Numbered from the stretch's first letter, positions 1-8,272 are shown. The stretch is 64,000 nt of DNA from Morococcus cerebrosus (GCF_022749515.1 NZ_CP094242.1:186001-250000); one strand, 5' to 3'. Made by a program: numbers and translations. Notes: generated by a model not told the origin, from the letters alone.

Positions 1-260
1 CAAATTCCAAAAAAATCAGTTCAGCATTTATCAAGAAATACATGTAGGGACTTCTCAATAATAGTACCTATACTTTCCGTAAATTCAAGAATGGTCAGTG
101 GTATTTGACAGAGATGGAAAATACACAGACCGTCAATAACCCAAATACAGGAATGGTTGATGTGGTTACAGATTTAAAAAAGTATCCTAAAAATCTTAAG
201 AAAATTCATTTTGATCAGTTTAATCCTGATTCATTAGTAAGAGAATTACATAGTAAATGA
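1..260 (+). pseudogene. 3' end of a hypothetical protein gene with an apparent frameshift
   Basis: The gene enters from the left edge and ends at TGA 258-260. From position 48 one frame reads an intact tail with a Tyr/Trp-rich stretch (TYTFRKFKNGQWYLTEMENT). In that frame a TAG lies at 45-47. The preceding sequence instead reads well in the frame starting at position 2 (FQKNQFSIYQEIHVGTS). The two halves join smoothly if one base near 55-58 is removed, so the gene looks frameshifted by +1. The product family is not recognised. Next to the small exported proteins that follow, it may be another secreted or lipoprotein inhibitor, but that is inference from position only. A sequencing error cannot be excluded. 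Confidence 0.5.
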
Positions 261-282
261 AAATCTAAACAGGAGTTGTAGT

Positions 283-885
283 ATGATCTTAAAGAAATTT
301 TTATTGTTAGCTGTAAGTGGAACTGCAATGTTGCCAGCTTATTCAAAAGGCTATATTTCTTATGATGAATCATTTAAATCCAACGGGATGGATATTAGAT
401 TTTCTTCTAATCAATGTAACGCATTCTTGGAAAAGTTATATGAATGTAAAAACACATCTATCAAAATCCTGCCAATCAAGCAAACTTTAAAATTGCATAC
501 TGCTTGGATAAATTTGGATTATGCTGTTTATAATGGGAAATTAGATGATAAATATGCAGATGATAAATATTCTATTGTTTTCTCAGATATTAACGGAGAT
601 GGTGTCAATGATTTAATTATTCAAACAGGAAAAAAAGGTGCTTACGGTGGTCCGTCATATAACATCTATTTATATCGGAAAGGAAAATTCATTTATAACC
701 GACCGCTTTCTCAATTAACCATTGGTACAAATTCTTTATTCAGGGTAAATGGCAATATTTTAACGGTAGGTAAAACAAGTGGATGCTGTGAATATAATAA
801 ATTTACATATAAATTACATAATGATGCAGTTAAGCTAGTGAGAAAAGAGACTGAGGTATGTGAGTCATCATCAGAGAAATGTTAA
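283..885 (+). CDS. Exported XAC2610/FG-GAP-like protein, possible lysozyme inhibitor
   Basis: A 200-residue protein with a Sec signal peptide (MILKKFLLLAVSGTAMLPAYS) and probably periplasmic. The mature part has an FG-GAP/EF-hand-like calcium loop (DINGDGVND, about residues 106-114), followed by GGPSYNIYLY and several cysteines. This arrangement resembles the XAC2610 family, whose Xanthomonas member is a periplasmic lysozyme inhibitor and immunity protein against a type IV-secreted peptidoglycan hydrolase. The family match is from memory of the motif; the inhibitor role is inference. It is supported by a lysozyme-like gene 640 bp downstream on the same strand. Base composition is strongly AT-rich compared with murF. 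Confidence 0.55.
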   Translation: MILKKFLLLAVSGTAMLPAYSKGYISYDESFKSNGMDIRFSSNQCNAFLEKLYECKNTSIKILPIKQTLKLHTAWINLDYAVYNGKLDDKYADDKYSIVFSDINGDGVNDLIIQTGKKGAYGGPSYNIYLYRKGKFIYNRPLSQLTIGTNSLFRVNGNILTVGKTSGCCEYNKFTYKLHNDAVKLVRKETEVCESSSEKC

Positions 886-980
886 GTTGAAAAGAGAAAG
901 TTATATATAGTTTTGGATTGTATGTGGGTAATACATTTATTGAATTGATTCAATTTGAAAATTATATGAGAGGTAATATT

Positions 981-1496
981 ATGAAGAAAATAATGGTTTT
1001 GAGCTTGATTGCTGTATGTGCGATAACTGATGTTTATGCTAAAGGAAAGATGGCTGTTATTGCTGATACGCTGCCGCAAATTAAAAAAGATATTGCAGGG
1101 AAGCTGGAGAAATGCCTGCTATCTCCCGAGCAAGGCAGTGGGAACGATTATGTCAATGTATGCTATGGCGAGGCAGCAGATGGTTTTCTTCATGTAGGAA
1201 ACCGTTATGTCAACTTGAGTTTAGCTCGGGCAGATAACCAGCTGTTGAAAGAGGAAATCAGGAAAGATCAATTATTTCTCAAACAGCAGATTCAACAGTG
1301 TGATGAGTTTCAAGGAGCAAGTGTTCCTCCAGCACAAAAATTGAATTGGATTACTATATGTAAATTGCAACGTTCGCAGGCATATGCAGAATATTTTTAT
1401 CGACCTTCTGATGTTGAAATTAAGAAGGATAAAAAATATTCGCAATCTTGGAATGTTTTTGTAAAAGAAACAGTAAAGAGCTTGATTGGAAATTAA
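981..1496 (+). CDS. Exported cysteine-containing protein, LprI/DUF1311-like
   Basis: Start chosen at ATG 981, which has AGAGGT upstream and opens a clean signal peptide (MKKIMVLSLIAVCAITDVYA); the longer upstream reading adds an unlikely N-terminus. The mature protein of about 150 residues has conserved-looking Cys positions and spacing (KLEKCL, VCYGEAADGF, QQCDEF, TICKLQRSQAYAEYF). These resemble a diverged LprI/DUF1311 domain, a family that includes a mycobacterial lysozyme inhibitor. It lies between the XAC2610-like gene and the lysozyme-like gene, so a periplasmic inhibitor or immunity role is plausible. Similarity is weak and the function is inferred. Confidence 0.5.
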   Translation: MKKIMVLSLIAVCAITDVYAKGKMAVIADTLPQIKKDIAGKLEKCLLSPEQGSGNDYVNVCYGEAADGFLHVGNRYVNLSLARADNQLLKEEIRKDQLFLKQQIQQCDEFQGASVPPAQKLNWITICKLQRSQAYAEYFYRPSDVEIKKDKKYSQSWNVFVKETVKSLIGN

Positions 1497-1522
1497 TCTA
1501 TTAATTATTATGGAGTTTTGAG

Positions 1523-2329
1523 ATGGTTAATTTAAATGCAAATCAAAAGAAATTGTATAACTTATCCTTAAAATATAATGAGGATCCTGCTAAATGGCTG
1601 GCTATATATGAAATTGAAAGTACAAGTGGTACAAAAATGAAAGCAAGTTCAGGAGCTACTGGGCATTTTCAAATTATGCCTCAATTTTATAAAGATTATG
1701 GTGTAACAAGAGATGAAACTATGGATTTGGAAAAATCATTTCTTGCGGTTAGGCAACATCATGCAAGGAATTCTGCACAATTGCGAGCAAAATTAGGACG
1801 TGAATTAACTGCTGGTGAATATTATTTAGGACATCAGCAGGGATGGACTGGCGCAACTGCGCTATTATCTCATCCAAAAGACAATGTGGTGGATGCACTG
1901 GCTACTGTTATGTCGCGAAAAAAAGCAGAAAATTCAGTTAAGCAAAATGGTGGGAAAACGAGTATGACTGCTGAACAATTTGCCAATATGTGGATAAAAA
2001 GGGCAGATGGCCTTCAAGAAAAATATAATAATCAAGGATATGGTCGTAAAGATCATCAAGATGATAAGCTTAATCTTCCTGAGAAGGATACTAATACCTC
2101 ACAATCCAAATATGAAGAAACCCGTTCCATGCTTCAAAACTTCCTGAACGATACTGACGGTTCATATGCCAAAAAACTTCTGGCAAATCATCCGGAAGAG
2201 GTTGCCAGCTTTAACGAAAAAATTCAAGAAAGTATCGAGCAAACAAGGTTGCAAGAATTGACTGAACGTGAAAGTAGAAATACGCTGCAACAAGAGGAAC
2301 AACAGCGGAGCTTTTCTCGTTCTGTATAA
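1523..2329 (+). CDS. Leaderless lysozyme/transglycosylase-like protein (SLT fold), candidate antibacterial effector
   Basis: 268 residues without a signal peptide. Residues about 15-150 look like a soluble-lytic-transglycosylase domain: EIESTSG (catalytic Glu probably E32), SSGATGHFQIMP, and YYLGHQQGWTGATALL, a pattern common in phage and secretion-system transglycosylases. The C-terminal 100 residues are polar, Gln/Glu-rich and probably helical. It would cleave the MurNAc-GlcNAc bond of peptidoglycan. With no leader it must be delivered by a phage-like or type IV/VI system or released by lysis. The two exported proteins upstream resemble lysozyme inhibitors, suggesting an effector-immunity cassette. 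A leftover phage virion enzyme is the alternative. Confidence 0.65.
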   Translation: MVNLNANQKKLYNLSLKYNEDPAKWLAIYEIESTSGTKMKASSGATGHFQIMPQFYKDYGVTRDETMDLEKSFLAVRQHHARNSAQLRAKLGRELTAGEYYLGHQQGWTGATALLSHPKDNVVDALATVMSRKKAENSVKQNGGKTSMTAEQFANMWIKRADGLQEKYNNQGYGRKDHQDDKLNLPEKDTNTSQSKYEETRSMLQNFLNDTDGSYAKKLLANHPEEVASFNEKIQESIEQTRLQELTERESRNTLQQEEQQRSFSRSV

Positions 2330-2357
2330 TTTTTTGTATGTGTATTGATAATTTAGT

Positions 2358-2388
2358 CTCCCTATGGAAGTTTATCCATAGGGAGTTT
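2358..2388 (+). terminator. Hairpin terminator after the lysozyme-like gene
   Basis: Perfect 10-bp arms CTCCCTATGG (2358-2367) and CCATAGGGAG (2375-2384) with an 8-nt loop, followed by TTTGG, lie 29 bp after the lysozyme stop. The T-run is short. Confidence 0.55.
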
Positions 2389-2410
2389 GGATTGACATGT
2401 GAGATTAATA

Positions 2411-2950
2411 ATGAATGAGTTGGAAACTACTTCGGAACGAATACAAAACCTATTGATCGATATGGTCATGGTTATGGAGAAATATAAAGATGATAGTGGA
2501 AAAATTGTAGATAACGTTCAAAAAGAACTAGACAAATCTTTAATTCAGCAGCGCAAGATGATGGTTGATATGGTTAGGGATGATGTCCTTCAGCAAGCAT
2601 CCATACAAGTAAAGGCGTACACTGAAAACATGGATGGGGCACGGAGGCAGATGGTAGAGCAGATTCGTGAGTTCAATACATATTTACATACAGTTAAAAG
2701 TGAAAACCAAAAAATATTTAGAATAACTGTATTCAGCACGGCAATTACGTTGGCTACGTTAGTGATTGGCGGTATTGCACTGGCTTTTTTTTATTCGGGC
2801 ATTATTTCTCAAAAAAAATTGGAAGCAGATATGCTTAATAAAATTAATAATGCTGATATTGTCCGTTGTGGAGATAGCCTTTGTGCGAAAACAGGAAAGG
2901 CAGGGAATAACGGTTATCGAGTGATTCAGCAACGATTTTCGGATAAATAA
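2411..2950 (+). CDS. Membrane-anchored coiled-coil protein of unknown function
   Basis: Start set at ATG 2411; the upstream GTG at 2399 adds only four residues. The 179-residue product has an N-terminal charged, heptad-like helical region (about 1-100), one transmembrane segment (about 105-130, TAITLATLVIGGIALAFFYS) and a short polar C-terminus with a CGDSLC motif. The layout resembles small accessory membrane proteins seen on mobile elements, but no family is recognised. It is the last AT-rich island gene and ends 34 bp before murF, so the boundary between foreign-looking and core sequence lies here. Confidence 0.6.
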   Translation: MNELETTSERIQNLLIDMVMVMEKYKDDSGKIVDNVQKELDKSLIQQRKMMVDMVRDDVLQQASIQVKAYTENMDGARRQMVEQIREFNTYLHTVKSENQKIFRITVFSTAITLATLVIGGIALAFFYSGIISQKKLEADMLNKINNADIVRCGDSLCAKTGKAGNNGYRVIQQRFSDK

Positions 2951-2984
2951 GTTATTGTTTAATTAATAAATTAGAAGAGAAGCT

Positions 2985-4352
2985 ATGAAACCACTAGACC
3001 TAAATTTCATCTGCCAAACCCTCAACCTTCCGACGCCGTCTGAAAACAAACCCGTGTCGCGCATCGTAACCGACAGCCGCGACATCCGCGCGGGCGATGT
3101 GTTTTTCGCATTGGCGGGCGAGCGGTTTGACGCGCATGATTTTGTTGAAGACGTATTGGCTGCGGGTGCGGCGGCGGTTGTGGTTTCGCGCGAAGATTGC
3201 GCTGTTTTGGATGGCGCGTTGAAAGTCGATGACACGCTTGCCGCATTGCAAACGTTGGCGAAGGCGTGGCGCGATAATGTGAACCCGTTTGTGTTCGGTA
3301 TTACCGGTTCGGGCGGCAAGACGACGGTGAAGGAGATGCTGGCCGCGGTATTGCGCCGCCGTTTCGGCGATGATGCCGTGTTGGCGACGGCGGGTAATTT
3401 CAACAACCACATCGGATTGCCGCTGACTTTGTTGAAATTAAACGAAAAACACCGCTATGCCGTGATCGAAATGGGCATGAATCATTTCGGCGAGCTGGCG
3501 GTTTTGACGCAAATCGCCAAACCCGATGCCGCTTTGGTCAACAACGCCTTGCGCGCCCATGTCGGCTGCGGTTTTGACGGTACGCTCGATATTGCCAAAG
3601 CGAAAAGCGAGATTTATCAAGGCTTGGGCGAAGACGGATTGGCTTTGATTCCGTGCGAAGACGAACATGCTGCCGTGTTTCAGACGACCTCCCAAGGTCA
3701 TCAGCAGAAGACTTTCGGCATCGATAGCGGCGATGTCCACGCGGAAAATATCGTGTTGAAACCTTTATCGTGCGAATTTGATTTGGTGTGCGGCAACGAG
3801 CGCGCAGCCGTAGTATTGCCCGTTCCCGGCCGCCACAATGTTCACAACGCTGCCGCTGCCGCCGCGCTGGCTTTGGCTGCGGGTTTGAGTTTGAACGATG
3901 TGGCGGAAGGTTTGAAAGGCTTCAGCAACATCAAAGGTCGTCTGAACGTCAAAGCCGGCATCAAAGGCGCGACCTTGATTGACGATACGTACAATGCGAA
4001 CCCCGATAGCATGAAAGCCGCGATTGACGTGTTGGCGCGTATGCCTGCGCCGCGTATTTTCGTGATGGGCGATATGGGCGAACTGGGCGAGGACGAAGCC
4101 GCCGCCATGCACGCCGAAGTCGGCGCGTACGCCCGCGACCAAGGCATCGAAGCGGCTTATTTTGTCGGCGACAACAGCGTCGAAGCGGCGGAAACATTTG
4201 GTGCGGATGGTTTGTGGTTCGCCGCCAAAGACCCGCTGATTCAAGTGTTGAGCCACGATTTGCCCGAACGCGCCACCGTGTTGGTGAAAGGTTCGCGCTT
4301 TATGAAGATGGAAGAAGTGGTCGAGGCGTTGACGGATAAAGAGATCGTCTGA
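2985..4352 (+). CDS. murF: UDP-N-acetylmuramoyl-tripeptide--D-alanyl-D-alanine ligase
   Basis: MurF adds D-Ala-D-Ala to UDP-MurNAc-tripeptide, the last cytoplasmic step of the peptidoglycan precursor. The 455-residue length is typical. The Mur-ligase ATP loop ITGSGGKTTVKEML lies near residues 105-118, the central domain has AVIEMGMNHFGEL, and the C-terminal domain has DDTYNANPDSMKAAID and VLVKGSRFMKMEE. The start ATG has AGAAGAGA upstream. GC content is clearly higher than in the preceding island. A near-complete uptake word (TCGTCTGAA) overlaps the stop codon. The next small gene starts 2 bp later and mraY follows, as in the division/cell-wall cluster. Confidence 0.97.
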   Translation: MKPLDLNFICQTLNLPTPSENKPVSRIVTDSRDIRAGDVFFALAGERFDAHDFVEDVLAAGAAAVVVSREDCAVLDGALKVDDTLAALQTLAKAWRDNVNPFVFGITGSGGKTTVKEMLAAVLRRRFGDDAVLATAGNFNNHIGLPLTLLKLNEKHRYAVIEMGMNHFGELAVLTQIAKPDAALVNNALRAHVGCGFDGTLDIAKAKSEIYQGLGEDGLALIPCEDEHAAVFQTTSQGHQQKTFGIDSGDVHAENIVLKPLSCEFDLVCGNERAAVVLPVPGRHNVHNAAAAAALALAAGLSLNDVAEGLKGFSNIKGRLNVKAGIKGATLIDDTYNANPDSMKAAIDVLARMPAPRIFVMGDMGELGEDEAAAMHAEVGAYARDQGIEAAYFVGDNSVEAAETFGADGLWFAAKDPLIQVLSHDLPERATVLVKGSRFMKMEEVVEALTDKEIV

Positions 4353-4354
4353 AA

Positions 4355-4543
4355 ATGAAAAACCGACGTTTTTTTAAAGTCTTATTGCTGATTGCTGCGC
4401 TGATTGGCGCGTTTTATGCAGGAATGCGGACGCAGGCGTATCTTTATGAAGACCTCTGTCTGGACTTGGGTGGCGGTAAGCATCCGGGGAATTCACCGAT
4501 TTGCGTGATTGAGAAAGACACTAACGCCGCCGCTACTCAATAA
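4355..4543 (+). CDS. Small single-pass membrane protein between murF and mraY
   Basis: 62 residues with a basic N-terminus (MKNRRFFK) and one hydrophobic segment (VLLLIAALIGAFYAGM, about 9-24), then a short outside tail with two cysteines (LCLDLGGGKHPGNSPIC). The start is 2 bp after the murF stop, so it is probably translationally coupled. A small hypothetical gene at this place is usual in neisserial division/cell-wall clusters. Function unknown. Confidence 0.75.
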   Translation: MKNRRFFKVLLLIAALIGAFYAGMRTQAYLYEDLCLDLGGGKHPGNSPICVIEKDTNAAATQ

Positions 4544-4647
4544 TGCTGCCATCTCTCTGAACAACGGATAACGGGTTCGCTAGAAACCTGCATAGAGAGT
4601 GAACTTCAGCAGGCGCTGACTGTCATAAGCAGCTTGATAATCAACAA

Positions 4648-4675
4648 AGGTCGTCTGAAACTTTTTCAGACGACC
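4648..4675. repeat. Inverted pair of DNA uptake sequences before mraY
   Basis: AGGTCGTCTGAA (4648-4659) is followed by its inverse TTCAGACGACC (4665-4675). The pair can form a hairpin but lacks a T-run on the plus strand, so it may not stop transcription into mraY. The rest of 4544-4738 shows no gene. Confidence 0.8.
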
Positions 4676-4738
4676 CAAAAACCAAAATTTAAAACGGGCG
4701 ATAAGCCCAATGTAACAACAAAAACAAAAGGAAGCCCC

Positions 4739-5821
4739 ATGTTTTTATGGCTTGCACATTTCAGTAACTGGTTGACCGGTCTGAATGTCTTTCAATACAC
4801 CACATTCCGCGCCGTCATGGCAGCTTTGACCGCCTTGGCGTTTTCCCTGCTGCTCGGTCCATGGACCATCCGCAAACTGACGCAATTAAAAGTCGGGCAG
4901 GCAGTGCGTACCGACGGGCCGCAAACCCATCTCATCAAAAACGGCACGCCGACGATGGGCGGCTCGCTGATTCTGACCGCCATCACCGTATCCACGTTGT
5001 TGTGGGGCAACTGGGCAAACCCGTATATTTGGATTCTTTTGGGCGTATTGCTTGCCACGGGCGCACTCGGGTTTTACGACGACTGGCGCAAAGTCGTCTA
5101 TAAAGACCCCAACGGTGTTTCCGCCAAATTCAAAATGGTGTGGCAGTCAAGCGTCGCCATCGTTGCCGCGCTTGCCTTGTTTTACCTTGCGTCCAATAGC
5201 TCCAACAACATCCTGATCGTTCCCTTCTTCAAACAAGTCGCCTTGCCGCTGGGCGTAGTCGGCTTTGTCGTCCTGACCTATCTGACCATCGTTGGTACTT
5301 CCAACGCCGTCAACCTGACCGACGGCCTTGACGGCCTTGCCGCCTTCCCCGTCGTCCTCGTTGCCGCCGGCCTCGCCATCTTCGCCTATGCCAGCGGACA
5401 CTCGCAATTCGCCCAATACCTGCAACTGCCTTATGTCGCAGGCGCGAACGAAGTCGTGATTTTCTGTACCGCCATGTGTGGTGCGTGTCTCGGATTTTTG
5501 TGGTTCAACGCCTATCCCGCGCAAGTCTTCATGGGCGACGTCGGCGCGCTGGCATTGGGGGCGGCACTCGGTACCGTTGCCGTCATCGTCCGCCAAGAGT
5601 TTGTCCTCGTCATCATGGGCGGTCTGTTCGTCGTCGAAGCCGTGTCCGTTATGCTTCAGGTCGGCTGGTATAAGAGAACCAAAAAACGCATCTTCCTGAT
5701 GGCGCCCATCCACCACCACTACGAACAAAAAGGCTGGAAAGAAACCCAAGTCGTCGTCCGTTTCTGGATTATCACCATCGTCTTGGTGCTAATCGGATTG
5801 AGTACGCTGAAAATCCGTTAA
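4739..5821 (+). CDS. mraY: Phospho-N-acetylmuramoyl-pentapeptide-transferase
   Basis: MraY transfers phospho-MurNAc-pentapeptide to undecaprenyl phosphate in the inner membrane, forming lipid I. Starting at ATG 4739 (AAAAGGAAG upstream) gives 360 residues, the family length; the longer upstream reading runs through the uptake-word hairpin. About ten transmembrane helices are visible. Family motifs include RTDGPQTH and GTPTMGG near residues 55-75, [18 protein letters not shown] with the catalytic Asp pair, [11 protein letters not shown], and MAPIHHHYE near the C-terminus. It is the last gene of this cluster here; a terminator follows instead of murD. Confidence 0.97.
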   Translation: MFLWLAHFSNWLTGLNVFQYTTFRAVMAALTALAFSLLLGPWTIRKLTQLKVGQAVRTDGPQTHLIKNGTPTMGGSLILTAITVSTLLWGNWANPYIWILLGVLLATGALGFYDDWRKVVYKDPNGVSAKFKMVWQSSVAIVAALALFYLASNSSNNILIVPFFKQVALPLGVVGFVVLTYLTIVGTSNAVNLTDGLDGLAAFPVVLVAAGLAIFAYASGHSQFAQYLQLPYVAGANEVVIFCTAMCGACLGFLWFNAYPAQVFMGDVGALALGAALGTVAVIVRQEFVLVIMGGLFVVEAVSVMLQVGWYKRTKKRIFLMAPIHHHYEQKGWKETQVVVRFWIITIVLVLIGLSTLKIR

Positions 5822-5840
5822 ATATTCCGATCAATATCGA

Positions 5841-5877
5841 AAAGGTCGTCTGAAACAGATTTCAGACGACCTTTTTT
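5841..5877 (+). terminator. Uptake-sequence hairpin terminator after mraY
   Basis: AAAGGTCGTCTGAAA and its inverse TTTCAGACGACCTTT form a strong stem followed by a T-run, 20 bp past the mraY stop. It probably also terminates leftward transcription from the nitroreductase. The rest of 5822-5984 shows nothing else. Confidence 0.85.
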
Positions 5878-5984
5878 ATTTTTTGAGAGAAACAGAAATC
5901 ACAGGATTTGCTTTGACGGCTTGCAAAAGTATCTGTTTGAAACGATACGGTGATTACTGTCCAGGCCTTTAAACTTAATCGGCA

Positions 5985-6644
5985 TTACTCCGCCCAAATC
6001 ACCGTTTCCGACGCATCGCGGCGCGGTTTCGGGGTGATGTCGCGCACACGGTAGCCGAAGGTTGCGGCGACGGACAAGCCGTAATGTTCAGGGTCGAGCA
6101 ATCCGGCTTCGGCAAGGATTTTTTCTACTGCGGCATACTCCATGCCTTCGATAGCGCAAGAATCGATGCCGAGCATCGCCGCGCCGGTAAGCATATTGCC
6201 CAGCGCAATGTAGGTTTGCTTGCTTGCCCAGTCAAACAGGGCGCGTTCGTCGTCGGCGATGGGCATATCGTGGGTTTGGAAACGGCGGTAGCGTTCAAAT
6301 GCGCCCGCCCGTTCTTCGGCAGTCAGACCGCGTCTGTCCATCAATTCTTCAAAAGCGGGGCTGTCGTAGCGGGCGTGTTTTCGAGCCAACAGGAAAACGA
6401 CGTGGCTGGCATCCGAAATGGAAGCCTGCATCCCCCAGGCGAAGGGTTTGATTTTTTCGCGCAATGCCGCGTTTTGCACGACCACAAACTGCCACGGCTC
6501 GCAGCCGACGGAGCTGGGCGAAAGCCGTCCGAAGTCAAGGATGGCGGTAAAATCTTCGGCACTGATTTTGCGCACGGGGTCGTAATAGCGGACGGAAACG
6601 CGGCGTTTGAAAATTTCGAGGGCTTGTTCGCGGGTCAGTATCAT
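5985..6644 (-). CDS. NAD(P)H-dependent nitroreductase family protein
   Basis: 219 residues from ATG 6644. This start overlaps the stop of the upstream dehydrogenase (ATGA), implying translational coupling; the longer reading begins inside that gene. The N-terminal RRVSVRYYDP is the FMN-phosphate-binding motif of the NfsB/nitroreductase family. GRLSPSSVGCEPWQFVVV and the C-terminal RRDASETVIW also fit. Such enzymes are cytoplasmic FMN homodimers reducing nitro groups, quinones or enones; the natural substrate cannot be told. Pairing with a sugar-nucleotide dehydrogenase is unusual and may be chance. Confidence 0.88.
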   Translation of the reverse strand: MILTREQALEIFKRRVSVRYYDPVRKISAEDFTAILDFGRLSPSSVGCEPWQFVVVQNAALREKIKPFAWGMQASISDASHVVFLLARKHARYDSPAFEELMDRRGLTAEERAGAFERYRRFQTHDMPIADDERALFDWASKQTYIALGNMLTGAAMLGIDSCAIEGMEYAAVEKILAEAGLLDPEHYGLSVAATFGYRVRDITPKPRRDASETVIWAE

Positions 6645-7768
6645 GATGATTCCTTTGATTGAGTATGAAAGGGGCTTCCTTTCGGACAATCAGAATGGTC
6701 AAACGTTCGCAAAGATTGCAACACCAGCGGCAGCGAAACCGTTTGACGGTTGTGTGCAGAAAGGTAGGCGGCGTTAATCAGCTCCAGCGATTTCAAGCCT
6801 TCTCGCCCATCGACAATAGGCTCGGCTTTGCCGCGCAATACATCGACAACATTCCGATAATACAGCGGATGTCCGAAACCGTACACCGACGTGGTTTCGT
6901 AATTGGCGGTTTTGACCTGCTCGTCGTAATCGCGCTCGTCGGCAAAATTCCATTCCTGAATTTCGTTCACCGCCATACCGCCGATGCGCACCGTGCCGGT
7001 TTCGCCCAAAATGGTAATCGAGCCTTCGAGGTTTTTCGGATAGGTGCACATGGTTACCGCCATCGAACCGAGCGTGCCGTCGCGCCAACGGAGGTTCATC
7101 ACGCCCGTGTCTTCGGCTTCAATTTTGCGGTGGGTCGCAATCATCGCCTGCACTTCCGCCACTGGCCCGATGAGCCATTCCATCAAATCGACGTAGTGGC
7201 TTGCCTGATTCATGAATGCGCCGCCGTCCATCTTCCAAGTGCCGCGCCAACCGCCTCCTTGGTCGTAATACGACTGCGGGCGCGTCCAAAAAACATTCAA
7301 ATGCACCATATAGATTTTGCCGAAGCGTTGTTCTGCGACCGCGCGTTTGAGCAGTTGCAGCGTAGCGTTCAGACGGTTTTGTTTCACGACAAACAAGCGT
7401 TTGCCCGCTTTGTCGGCAGCTTGAACCATGCGTTCGCCGTCCGTAAAGCAGGTCGCCATCGGTTTTTCGGTGACGACGTGAAAACCAGCCTCCAATGCCT
7501 CAACCGCCTGCTCGGGATGCAAACCGGACGGCGTGGTGATGACGATTACGTCGGCATCGGTTTCTGCCAGCATTTCCGTATAGCGGGCATAGCCTTTCGC
7601 GCCGGTACGCTTGACCGCCGCTTCAAGTGCGGCAGGGTCGATGTCGCACACGGCAACGAGTTCGCAATCTTCTTGCAACACTTCAAACGAACCGAAATGG
7701 TTGTTGGAAATACGGCCGCAACCGACTAAGACGAATTTGATTTTGCGATCGGAGATGGGTTCAGACAT
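6641..7768 (-). CDS. Gfo/Idh/MocA family dehydrogenase, WlbA/WbpB-like
   Basis: 375 residues. The N-terminal Rossmann fold has VGCGRISNNHFG (about 15-26) and VAVCDIDP, the EKP motif is VTEKPMAT (about 98-105), and the C-terminal domain has GGWRGTWKMDGGAFMNQASH with the family His, then HYVDLMEWLIGPV. The closest recalled relatives are WlbA/WbpB, which oxidise C3 of UDP-GlcNAc uronic acid on the way to diamino-uronic acids. A UDP-HexNAc 6-dehydrogenase, the preceding step, is encoded at 26345-27652, though in a different unit. The substrate is inference. A reversed uptake word lies just upstream of the start. Confidence 0.8.
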   Translation of the reverse strand: MSEPISDRKIKFVLVGCGRISNNHFGSFEVLQEDCELVAVCDIDPAALEAAVKRTGAKGYARYTEMLAETDADVIVITTPSGLHPEQAVEALEAGFHVVTEKPMATCFTDGERMVQAADKAGKRLFVVKQNRLNATLQLLKRAVAEQRFGKIYMVHLNVFWTRPQSYYDQGGGWRGTWKMDGGAFMNQASHYVDLMEWLIGPVAEVQAMIATHRKIEAEDTGVMNLRWRDGTLGSMAVTMCTYPKNLEGSITILGETGTVRIGGMAVNEIQEWNFADERDYDEQVKTANYETTSVYGFGHPLYYRNVVDVLRGKAEPIVDGREGLKSLELINAAYLSAHNRQTVSLPLVLQSLRTFDHSDCPKGSPFHTQSKESS

Positions 7769-7849
7769 TTTCAGACGACGTAACAGAAAAAAATGGGGGG
7801 ATTATAGTGACATTTTGGTGAAGCGTTATAGACGGGAAAGCGCAAAGAT

Positions 7850-7890
7850 ATCGTCTGAAAATCTGATTTTGGTTTTTCAGACGACCTTTT
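7850..7890. repeat. Uptake-sequence pair in the divergent intergenic region
   Basis: TCGTCTGAAAA (from 7851) and its inverse TTTTCAGACGACC (7874-7886) flank a short loop and are followed by TTTT. The pair lies between the divergent dehydrogenase and small membrane protein genes, where it could not terminate either one. Confidence 0.75.
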
Positions 7891-7963
7891 ACTTTAGGTT
7901 TGGTTTGTCTCTCTTAGAGTGTTTGCTAGAAATGATGTGCAGACAGCATCGTTTGACGTAGAA

Positions 7964-8272
7964 ATGAAGGAACAGACATTTTCTGTTTTAATTCCCCCTA
8001 TCGGCAGTTTACCGTCGGAAGGAGATATGTTTTACGGATTTGTTGTGGCAACATCGGCTTTCCTGTGTTTCGGATTTGGAAACTACATCATCAAAAACAA
8101 GTGGTTGAAGGCGGCGGCATTATGTATGGGCTGGGTTTTTATGGTTTTCGCACACGCAGAGATACAGCGGATGGTCAGTGTATATCCTGCTTCCTCAATC
8201 CGTAACTATTTCCTTATAGTGTTTGTCGAAGTGGTTTGCCTTATCTTTTTGTTCCGTAGATTTTCCCGATGA
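7964..8272 (+). CDS. Small hydrophobic membrane protein of unknown function
   Basis: About 102 residues if started at ATG 7964; a GTG at 7919 would extend it, and an ATG at 8027, close behind GGAAGGAGAT, would shorten it. Three hydrophobic segments are visible (FYGFVVATSAFLCFGFG, AAALCMGWVFMVFAH, YFLIVFVEVVCLIFLF), ending in a basic tail FRRFSR. No family is recognised. It stands alone between a divergent dehydrogenase gene and a convergent LysR gene, with an uptake-word terminator immediately after the stop. Confidence 0.55.
   Translation: MKEQTFSVLIPPIGSLPSEGDMFYGFVVATSAFLCFGFGNYIIKNKWLKAAALCMGWVFMVFAHAEIQRMVSVYPASSIRNYFLIVFVEVVCLIFLFRRFSR

Noticed and set aside
882..1079. 65-codon minus-strand frame
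   Set aside because: It lies antisense to the promoter and signal peptide of the exported LprI-like gene and is AT-driven.
6659..7729. 356-codon plus-strand frame opposite the Gfo/Idh dehydrogenase
   Set aside because: The minus-strand frame has complete family motifs; the plus-strand translation is His/Arg/Phe-rich without a recognisable domain.
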